Assembly: GCA_052273485.1 (NCBI GenBank)
Contig: DAVZID010000005.1
Span: forward strand, 1-64,000
DNA from: Anthropogastromicrobium sp052273485
Lineage (GTDB): Bacteria; Bacillota; Clostridia; Lachnospirales; Lachnospiraceae
DNA length: 64,000 nt
Direction of reading: 5' to 3'
Below, one piece after another: positions 45,357-52,721 of the stretch (its first letter is position 1; the number at the start of each line of letters is the position of its first letter). The position numbers and the translations under genes are program-made. The notes under the pieces were generated by a model, which was given only the letters and a program-made list of their open reading frames with translations, ran no database searches and was not told the DNA's origin.

Positions 45357-48300
45357 TTATTTTCTTCCGGCATTTGCATAAAATGCCTCAATTTGTGCCT
45401 GCTCGCTGCTTAAGCCTTTCTCTTCCATCTGGACGATGGCGTTGAGCATACGCTTGTAATCATTCGGGATGATCTTCTTAAACTTCGGCAGATACTCGGA
45501 GAAGTGTTCCAGGATGTGCTTTCCTCTTGCAGAGCCTGTTGTCTCCACATGCTCTGTGATCATCTCCTTTAATTCCTGTACATCATACTTGCTGCTTAAT
45601 TCCTCGATGCTGATCAGTGCCTTGTTCAATCTTGTATAAAGATCGTTATGCTCATCAAGCACATAGGCAATACCGCCACTCATACCAGCTGCAAAGTTCT
45701 TTCCGGTTGGTCCAAGGATAGCAACACGTCCTCCTGTCATATACTCACAGCCATGATCACCAACGCCCTCAACAACGGCAATTGCACCGGAGTTACGTAC
45801 TGCAAAACGCTCACCTGCTACACCCTCGATGAAAGCCTTACCGCTTGTTGCACCATACAGAGCAACGTTTCCGATAATGATGTTTTCATCTGGCTTGAAA
45901 GCTGCCTTCTTTGGTGGGAATACAACAAGCTTTCCACCAGAAAGACCTTTACCGAAATAATCGTTGCTGTCACCTTCAAGTGTCAGTGTAAGTCCCTTCG
46001 GGATAAAGGCACCAAAGCTCTGGCCACCGCTTCCCTGTGCGCGAACAGTAATTGTATCCTCTGGCAGTCCGTCTGGATGAAGTCTAGTAATTTCAGCACC
46101 GAGCTGAGTACCAAAAGCACGGTTTACATTGCCGACATGAATATCGAGTGTCTTTGCATGGCCACTCTTTACGGACGGCATCAGCTTCTTGATTAAAACG
46201 CTCTTATCAAGTGTCTTCTCTAATTCAAAGTTGTATACGTTCTTATGATAGTAACCAGCTACAGGAGCATCGCCGTACGGATTGTCAAGAATACGGTGCA
46301 GATCAACCTCGTTTGCTCTTGCGTTTGCAAAATCCTTTCTCTGATACAGAAGATCGGTACGGCCAATCAGCTCATCGACAGTGCACACACCAAGCTTTGC
46401 CATGTACTCGCGCATCTCCTGTGCAACAAAACGCATAAAGTTGATGACATACTCTGGCTTTCCGCGGAAGTTCTTTCTTAGCTCTGGATTCTGGGTTGCA
46501 ACGCCGACCGGGCAGGTATCAAGGTTGCAAACACGCATCATTACACAGCCCATTGTAACAAGCGGAGCGGTCGCAAAGCCATATTCCTCTGCGCCAAGAA
46601 GTGCTGCGACAACAACGTCATGACCATTCATTAACTTTCCATCGGTCTCAAGGATGACACGGTCACGCAGGCCATTCATGATCAGAGACTGATGCGTTTC
46701 TGCTACGCCAAGCTCCCACGGAAGTCCGGCATCGTGAATGGAGTTTCTCGGTGCTGCACCAGTTCCGCCGTCATAGCCAGATACCAGAATAACCTGTGCA
46801 CCTGCCTTTGCAACACCGGCTGCAACGGTTCCAACACCTGCCTCGGATACAAGCTTAACGGAAATTCTTGCCTGATCGTTTGCATTCTTTAAGTCATAGA
46901 TTAACTGCGCCAGATCCTCGATGGAGTAGATATCGTGATGCGGTGGCGGAGAAATCAAGGCAACACCCGGTGTCGAATGTCTTGTCTTTGCAATCCAAGG
47001 ATAGACCTTTCCTGCCGGAAGATGACCGCCCTCGCCAGGCTTTGCACCCTGTGCCATTTTAATCTGGATTTCCTTTGCACTTGTTAAGTAACGGCTGGTA
47101 ACACCGAAACGACCAGATGCAACCTGCTTAATAGCAGAGGAACGGTTCAGTCCATCCTTGCCAATTGTCAGACGCTCTAACGCCTCACCGCCCTCACCAC
47201 TGTTGCTCTTTCCGTGAAGGGTATTCATTGCGATTGCAAGTGTCTCATGTGCTTCCTGAGAGATTGAACCGTAAGACATTGCACCTGTCTTGAAACGTCT
47301 GACAATACTGTCAACACCCTCAACCTCCTCGATCGGAATGCCGCCGTCCTCTGGGAATTTAAATTCCATCAAGCTTCGAAGGCTCATCGGATTGCCCTCA
47401 TCGCGAAGGCTCTCGGAATACTTCTTAAACAGCTCATAATTTCCGGTTCTGGTTGCCTCCTGAAGCATATGAATGGTCAGTGGGTTGTACAAATGCTCTT
47501 CCTTGCCACTGCGCTCCTTGTGTGCACCAACGCTATCAAGTGTCAGATCAACACCAAGTCCAAGCGGATCAAATGCAGTTGCATGCCAGCTCTCAATATC
47601 ATCCTCAATATCCTTTAAGCTGATGCCCTCGATACGTGAAACCGTTCCAGGGAAATATTCGTCAACCAAATCCTTGTCCAGACCGATTGCCTCGAAAATC
47701 TTGGAGCTGATGTAGGACTGAATTGTGGAGATACCCATCTTTGCTGCGATCTTTACGATACCATTTAAAATAGCCTTGTTGTAATCATCAATTGCGGCAT
47801 ATGGATCCTTATCAAGCATATGACTGGAAACAAGGTACTTGATGCCCTCATGTGCCAGATACGGGTTAACGGCACTTGCACCAAATCCAAGAAGTGTTGC
47901 AAAGTGATGAACCTCTCTTGGCTCTCCTGTCTCTAAGATAACCGACATGGAGGTACGCTGCTTTGTCACAACCAGATGGTGGTTCAGTGCGGATACTGCA
48001 AGCAATGACGGAATCGCAATGTGGTTCTCGTCAACACCGCGGTCGGAAAGGATAATGATGTTTGCACCGTTGTGGTGTGCGCGGTCAACTTCGATAAACA
48101 GACGGTCAATTGCTTTATTTAAGGACGTGCTTCGATAATAGGTAATCGGAACAGTTGCCACCTTGAAACCATCAATGTTCATCGCACGAATCTTTAACAG
48201 ATCGGTATCGGTTAAGATCGGATCGTTGATGCGAAGAATCTTGCAGTTCTCCGGGGTGTCCTTTAAAATATTTCCGGCACAGCCGATGTACAGGTTAGTA

Positions 48301-49916
48301 GAAGTAACAATTTCCTCACGGATGGAGTCAATCGGCGGGTTTGTTACTTGTGCGAAACGCTGCTTAAAATAAGAGAACAGCGGCTGATGCTGCTTGGACA
48401 GTACGGCAAGTGGCGTATCATGGCCCATTGCTGCAGTCGGCTCAGTTCCGGTTTTTGCCATCGGAAGGATGATAGTGCGAAGCTGCTCGAAGGTGTAGCC
48501 GAAGTTTTTCATCAGACGAAGCATCTCTTCTCTTGTAAACTCTGGTACGCGCACATTCGGAATCTTTAAGTCATGCAGCTGAACCATGTTGGAATCCAGC
48601 CACTCACCATATGGCTGACGTGCTGCGTAGTAGCCCTTAAGTTCCTCATCGTCAATTACGCGACCCTTTACAGTATCAACTAACAGCATACGGCCTGGAC
48701 GAAGACGCTCTTTCTTTACGATGATGGATGGATCAATATCGAGTGTACCCATCTCAGAGGTTAAGATCATGCGGTCATCAGAGGTGATGATGTAGCGGCT
48801 CGGGCGAAGACCATTACGGTCTAAGACAGCGCCAAGCTGATCGCCATCGGAGAATACGATGGCTGCCGGGCCATCCCAAGGCTCCATCATGGTTGCGTAA
48901 TACTGATAGAAATCCTTCTTTTTCTGGGACATGGACTTATCGTTGATCCATGGCTCCGGAATCAAAATCATAACGGCGAGTGCCATCGGCATACCGCTCA
49001 TGATCAAGAATTCCAGCACGTTATCCATCATTGCGGAATCGGAACCGGAATCATCGACAACTGGAAGCACCTTTGAAATCTCGTTTTTGAGTTCCTCAGA
49101 TTCCATCTTTTCCTCGCGGGCTAACATCTTGTCGACATTGCCTCGGATGGTGTTGATCTCACCGTTATGTACCATATAGCGGTTCGGATGAGCACGCTGC
49201 CAGCTCGGGTTTGTATTCGTGGAGAAACGGGAGTGAACCAGCGCGATTGCCGAAACATAATTTTCGTCCTGTAAATCGTTGTAGAAATTGCGAAGCTGTC
49301 CAACAAGGAACATACCCTTGTAAACGATGGTTCTGCTGGAAAGAGAAACAACGTAGGTGTTGTCGTTGGATTGCTCGAAGATACGGCGGATGACATAGAG
49401 CTTACGGTCAAATGCAAGACCCTTTGCCACGCGTGCCGGACGCTTTAAAAAGCACTGCATGATACACGGCATACAGTCAAGTGCCTTTGATCCTAAGATG
49501 CCCGGTGTAACCGGAACCTTTCTCCAGCCAAGTACTGTTACGCCTTCCTTCTCGGCGATGATCTCGAACATCTTCATCGACATGCGGCGGTCGTTCTCAT
49601 TCTGTGGCAGGAAAAACATACCGATACCATAATCGCGCTCCTCGCCGATCTCATATCCAAGTTCCTTACAGACACCTGAGAAAAATTTATGGGAGATCTG
49701 AAGCAGAATACCGACACCATCTCCTGTCTTGCCCTCCGCGTCTTTTCCGGCGCGGTGCTCTAAGTTTTCTACAATCTTTAACGCATCTTCTACTGTCTGA
49801 TGCGTTTTGGTTCCTTTAATATTGACAATTGCACCAATACCGCAGTTGTCGTGTTCAAAACTGGGATCATACAGACCTTCTGTACTTCCCCAAGGTGTTT
49901 TGCTAGTCTGTTCCAT
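45357..49916 (-). CDS. gltB: glutamate synthase large subunit
   Basis: 1519 residues. The class II amidotransferase domain begins after a short propeptide with the nucleophile Cys25 (EHDNCGIGAIVNIKG). Central and FMN-binding domains follow (RFGVTSRYLTSAKEIQIKMAQGAKPGEGGHL in part). The 3Fe-4S cluster is in CVMMRVCNLDTCPVGVA, and the C-terminal beta-helix domain has GSGGQSFGAF. It makes two glutamates from glutamine and 2-oxoglutarate. Its leader carries a long hairpin and its own promoter lies at 50016-50044, so nitrogen-dependent attenuation is plausible. Confidence 0.98.
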   Translation of the reverse strand: MEQTSKTPWGSTEGLYDPSFEHDNCGIGAIVNIKGTKTHQTVEDALKIVENLEHRAGKDAEGKTGDGVGILLQISHKFFSGVCKELGYEIGEERDYGIGMFFLPQNENDRRMSMKMFEIIAEKEGVTVLGWRKVPVTPGILGSKALDCMPCIMQCFLKRPARVAKGLAFDRKLYVIRRIFEQSNDNTYVVSLSSRTIVYKGMFLVGQLRNFYNDLQDENYVSAIALVHSRFSTNTNPSWQRAHPNRYMVHNGEINTIRGNVDKMLAREEKMESEELKNEISKVLPVVDDSGSDSAMMDNVLEFLIMSGMPMALAVMILIPEPWINDKSMSQKKKDFYQYYATMMEPWDGPAAIVFSDGDQLGAVLDRNGLRPSRYIITSDDRMILTSEMGTLDIDPSIIVKKERLRPGRMLLVDTVKGRVIDDEELKGYYAARQPYGEWLDSNMVQLHDLKIPNVRVPEFTREEMLRLMKNFGYTFEQLRTIILPMAKTGTEPTAAMGHDTPLAVLSKQHQPLFSYFKQRFAQVTNPPIDSIREEIVTSTNLYIGCAGNILKDTPENCKILRINDPILTDTDLLKIRAMNIDGFKVATVPITYYRSTSLNKAIDRLFIEVDRAHHNGANIIILSDRGVDENHIAIPSLLAVSALNHHLVVTKQRTSMSVILETGEPREVHHFATLLGFGASAVNPYLAHEGIKYLVSSHMLDKDPYAAIDDYNKAILNGIVKIAAKMGISTIQSYISSKIFEAIGLDKDLVDEYFPGTVSRIEGISLKDIEDDIESWHATAFDPLGLGVDLTLDSVGAHKERSGKEEHLYNPLTIHMLQEATRTGNYELFKKYSESLRDEGNPMSLRSLMEFKFPEDGGIPIEEVEGVDSIVRRFKTGAMSYGSISQEAHETLAIAMNTLHGKSNSGEGGEALERLTIGKDGLNRSSAIKQVASGRFGVTSRYLTSAKEIQIKMAQGAKPGEGGHLPAGKVYPWIAKTRHSTPGVALISPPPHHDIYSIEDLAQLIYDLKNANDQARISVKLVSEAGVGTVAAGVAKAGAQVILVSGYDGGTGAAPRNSIHDAGLPWELGVAETHQSLIMNGLRDRVILETDGKLMNGHDVVVAALLGAEEYGFATAPLVTMGCVMMRVCNLDTCPVGVATQNPELRKNFRGKPEYVINFMRFVAQEMREYMAKLGVCTVDELIGRTDLLYQRKDFANARANEVDLHRILDNPYGDAPVAGYYHKNVYNFELEKTLDKSVLIKKLMPSVKSGHAKTLDIHVGNVNRAFGTQLGAEITRLHPDGLPEDTITVRAQGSGGQSFGAFIPKGLTLTLEGDSNDYFGKGLSGGKLVVFPPKKAAFKPDENIIIGNVALYGATSGKAFIEGVAGERFAVRNSGAIAVVEGVGDHGCEYMTGGRVAILGPTGKNFAAGMSGGIAYVLDEHNDLYTRLNKALISIEELSSKYDVQELKEMITEHVETTGSARGKHILEHFSEYLPKFKKIIPNDYKRMLNAIVQMEEKGLSSEQAQIEAFYANAGRK

Positions 49917-49940
49917 GCTGGTCCTCCTGTTTTTCTTTCA

Positions 49941-49999
49941 AAGAAAGCCAGAGAGGTCGTCTGCGCCTTTGCAGTCCGTGCCCTCTCTGGCTTTTTCTT
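49941..49999 (-). promoter_or_regulatory. gltB leader hairpin, candidate attenuator with ANTAR-like hexaloop
   Basis: On the RNA (minus) strand, AAGAAAAAGCCAGAGAGG pairs with CCTCTCTGGCTTTCTT, followed by moderately T-rich sequence. The tip is CTGC-AAAGGC-GCAG, a 4-bp stem with a six-base loop having A at position 1 and G at position 4, the pattern known for ANTAR-protein targets. Only one such loop is seen; classic targets have two. Confidence 0.6.
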
Positions 50000-50015
50000 C
50001 CTTTGTTTGTGTCAT

Positions 50016-50044
50016 ACTATACTGCAAGTTGGCAGATTTGTAAA
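50016..50044 (-). promoter_or_regulatory. promoter of gltBD
   Basis: On the minus strand TTTACA, 17 bases, then TATAGT. The RNA would start near 50009, just upstream of the leader hairpin. The rest of 50045-50230 is AT-rich and holds no gene that I can support. Confidence 0.72.
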
Positions 50045-50230
50045 GAAAGACTTTTTGATAAATTTTCAGATAATTTTATTTTGTTTTGTAGGTATATAGT
50101 TTTACGTTAATTTTTTAAACAGAATCACGTTATTTCAGGTTTTTATTTTGTTTATTATTTTAGACTTTTATTGGAATTTGGAGCATTTTTCGACCAAAAG
50201 AATGGTTTTTGCCCATTTTGCTGTTTCAAG

Positions 50231-50259
50231 TTGACAAAATGGCGTTTCTCATCTATTAT
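50231..50259 (+). promoter_or_regulatory. consensus promoter of the RpiB-like gene
   Basis: TTGACA, 17 bases, TATTAT: close to the ideal sigma-70 type promoter. The start near 50266 coincides with the first strand of the leader pseudoknot. Confidence 0.85.
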
Positions 50260-50265
50260 CTTATT

Positions 50266-50382
50266 AGATAGTTTCAACAAAATTGTGCCGCAGCGGACTA
50301 TCTCGAAGAGTTATGGTTGAATTTTGGCATTTTGATGCTTCTACACTCTTTCGCGAAACGGCACAGGAAAGGTTCTAAAAAA
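50266..50382 (+). promoter_or_regulatory. pseudoknot-capable leader of the RpiB-like gene, candidate riboswitch or thermosensor
   Basis: AGATAGT (50266-50272) is complementary to ACTATCT (50297-50303), and GTGCCG (50285-50290) to CGGCAC (50359-50364). The pairings cross, as in a pseudoknot. CGAAGAG (50304-50310) can pair with CTCTTTCG (50346-50353) inside. The last strand directly precedes the ribosome site AGGAAAGG. I know no matching class. Confidence 0.5.
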
Positions 50383-51021
50383 ATGAAAATTGCATTAATC
50401 AATGAAAACAGCCAGGCTGCAAAGAATAGTCTGATCGAGTCTGTTTTAAAGGAAGTTGTTGAACCGATGGGACATGAGGTCGTAAATTACGGCATGTATG
50501 CCGCTGACGATGAGGCTCAGCTGACTTATGTACAAGTTGGTCTTCTGACTGCAATTCTGTTAAATAGCGGCGCTGCTGATTTCGTTATCACTGGATGCGG
50601 TACTGGCGAGGGCGCTATGTTAGCATGCAATTCCTTCCCGGGTGTTCTGTGCGGACATGTTGTTGATCCGTCTGATGCTTATATGTTCTCCCAGATCAAT
50701 GCTGGTAACGCAGCTGCTTTCCCATTCGCAAAGGGCTTTGGATGGGGTGCTGAGCTGAACTTAAAGTATTGCTTCGAGAAGCTGTTCTGCACCGAACCAG
50801 GTGGCGGATATCCGCCGGAAAGAGTTGTTCCGGAGCAGCGCAACAAGAAGATCTTAGATGGCGTAAAGAAGATCACTCATACCGATATGATGACCATCTT
50901 ACAGAACATCGATCAGGATTTCTTAAAGGCAACTGTAAGCGGTGCAAAGTTCAAGGAGTTGTTCTTTGACAGCTGCAAGTGCCCAGAGATCAAGGCGTAC
51001 ATTGAGAAGGTTCTGGCTTAA
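50383..51021 (+). CDS. RpiB/LacA/LacB-family sugar-phosphate isomerase
   Basis: 212 residues. The N-terminus MKIALINENSQAAKNSLI and the motif FVITGCGTGEGAMLACNSFPGVLCGHV contain the conserved Cys and GTG loop of the RpiB/LacAB fold. It is about 60 residues longer than ordinary RpiB because of a C-terminal helical extension, as in a branch of unassigned isomerases. The start at 50383 is favoured (AGGAAAGG upstream; earlier codons lie in the structured leader). It stands beside the pectin-degradation genes but on the other strand. A ribose-5-phosphate or uronate-related isomerase role are both possible; the substrate is not known. Confidence 0.85.
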   Translation: MKIALINENSQAAKNSLIESVLKEVVEPMGHEVVNYGMYAADDEAQLTYVQVGLLTAILLNSGAADFVITGCGTGEGAMLACNSFPGVLCGHVVDPSDAYMFSQINAGNAAAFPFAKGFGWGAELNLKYCFEKLFCTEPGGGYPPERVVPEQRNKKILDGVKKITHTDMMTILQNIDQDFLKATVSGAKFKELFFDSCKCPEIKAYIEKVLA

Positions 51022-51170
51022 GAGTGCTGAATGCTACCCGACAGGTAAATGTAGATCGGTAGGGTACGGTGGCAACCCGGTAAGTTATGAAGCACTAGCT
51101 AGTGTGCTATCCGGTAGGGTACGAGACGCCCACTCGGTGAAGGGGCTTTGTCAAGTATCCATGCATAACC
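51022..51170 (+). ncRNA. repeat-rich structured 3' region behind the RpiB-like gene
   Basis: GC-rich, non-coding, and starting directly after the stop codon. It contains two copies of CGGTAGGGTACG, a hairpin CCCGA...TCGG with GTAAAT in the loop, AGTGCT/AGCACT, and AGCAC-TAGCTAGT-GTGCT, several of which are mutually exclusive. An intrinsic terminator follows. It could be a 3'-derived small RNA or a diverged member of the structured element family. Confidence 0.4.
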
Positions 51171-51194
51171 TATAAAATTTACAAAAGCGAACAT

Positions 51195-51226
51195 GAAAAA
51201 GACCGGCATCGATGTCGGTCTTTTCT
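51195..51226. terminator. intrinsic terminator between the RpiB-like gene and GH28
   Basis: AAAAGACCG-CATCGATG-CGGTCTTTT is an almost perfect palindrome with A- and T-runs, so it works in both directions for the convergent genes. Confidence 0.85.
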
Positions 51227-51353
51227 ATATCTATTTTGCGGATTACAGCAACTTTCGTTTTTCCTGCTTGTCTGCCTTTCTTTGACTTGATTATATCGCC
51301 CACATATATGGTTGTAAATTGCAAAAATTTTAGATACCTTCAAATTTTATCCT

Positions 51354-52685
51354 TTAAGAAAATTTCTTATCTGGGACATCCGGAATATCCGTAATTTCTG
51401 GTGCTGCTTCAATCTGCGTGACATTGCAATTTGTTACTACTGCATTCTCAATTACTTCTGGAGCAAAATCCGCTTCCTGTGCACGAATTTCCAAATTTTC
51501 AAATACAAAATCGGACAGACGATATTGATCCGCAGCTGGCTTTACATTGAAAGAAGCACGGCAGGTACAATTGCAATTCTGCATCGTAACATGATCTGCA
51601 TAAGAAAGAGGAATATCCTTGCGATCTTTCAGATCATAAAACTGTGTCCATGGATTGATATTGATAAAACTATCAATTTCTCCAGTAATCTCTTCCACAC
51701 GAATATATTCGTAATGCTGCGGTGTATCTGGACGCATTTTTAGCCAAAGCAGATTGCTGGCACGATCCACCTGAATGCGGCGTACAATAATATTTTTACA
51801 GTGAATTGCCTCAGAACCACAAGTCAGACAGCCATGGCAAAAACCATAATGACAATCTTCAACGATGACACGCTCTACACTACCGTTTTCAAGCATTGTA
51901 TCTGCCCAAGGGCCTTTGCCGCCTTTCATAACGACAGAATCATCATTTACCGCCATATAACAATTTTTAACAAGGACGTCGCTGCACACATCCAAATCGA
52001 TCGCATCTGTGCTAGGAGCAAAGATTGGACCTGCCGGTGACAAAATACGACATCCCAGATATTTTACATGGTTGCAGCGATATAAGTGTGTTGTCCAGTA
52101 GTGAGAATTTTGCAGCGTAACGTTGGCAAACAACAAATTTTTACTGTTTGTGATATACACAAGGCGCGGACGCTGTTCATCCTTATTCGTACACATGCGA
52201 TTCCATTTACGGCGCAGCCAGAAGGACTGCCAAGAGCGCAATCCATTTCCATCAATAGTGCCAGGGCCTAAAATTGTAAAACCATCAAGGCCATCACCAT
52301 TGATCAGCGCGCCAAAATACAGGCAGGTTTCCCCTTCCATTCGCGTCATGTTCAGATCGTAATCAGTGATGTTATCGCTGCCCTTTAACGTTGCACCCTG
52401 AGAAAGATATAGGTTCACGCCCGGCTTGAAGTAGATTGCACCTGTATAATACACACCTGCTGGAATAACGACAACGCCGCCGGTCTTAGCCGCAGCATCA
52501 ATTGTATTCTGAATTTCCTTCGTGTGGATGCGGCCATCATCCAATGCACCGTAATCGGTAATAAAATATTGTTTTCCTAAATCGCTTACTGACGGAATGG
52601 TGGTATCATAATACCACTCTGGAATTACTGTTCCGTCTGGGAAAAATTCTGTTGTGTTTTCCATTGCATTACTCTTCTTATCCAT
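51354..52685 (-). CDS. GH28-family polygalacturonase-like glycoside hydrolase
   Basis: 443 residues, right-handed beta-helix. GH28 catalytic positions are seen in PSTDAIDLDVCSDVLV (first Asp pair), VNDDSVVMKGGKG (Asp pair), and the GFCHGCLTCGSEAIH segment with the conserved His and GSE. There is no signal peptide, so it probably acts on imported oligogalacturonides inside the cell as an exo-enzyme or rhamnogalacturonase. The start at 52685 follows AGGAG. It lies 36 bases after the lyase-like gene and shares its promoter. Confidence 0.9.
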   Translation of the reverse strand: MDKKSNAMENTTEFFPDGTVIPEWYYDTTIPSVSDLGKQYFITDYGALDDGRIHTKEIQNTIDAAAKTGGVVVIPAGVYYTGAIYFKPGVNLYLSQGATLKGSDNITDYDLNMTRMEGETCLYFGALINGDGLDGFTILGPGTIDGNGLRSWQSFWLRRKWNRMCTNKDEQRPRLVYITNSKNLLFANVTLQNSHYWTTHLYRCNHVKYLGCRILSPAGPIFAPSTDAIDLDVCSDVLVKNCYMAVNDDSVVMKGGKGPWADTMLENGSVERVIVEDCHYGFCHGCLTCGSEAIHCKNIIVRRIQVDRASNLLWLKMRPDTPQHYEYIRVEEITGEIDSFININPWTQFYDLKDRKDIPLSYADHVTMQNCNCTCRASFNVKPAADQYRLSDFVFENLEIRAQEADFAPEVIENAVVTNCNVTQIEAAPEITDIPDVPDKKFS

Positions 52686-52721
52686 ATAGTTTCTCCTTCT
52701 TTTTTAAGTGTTTTCTTTCAA

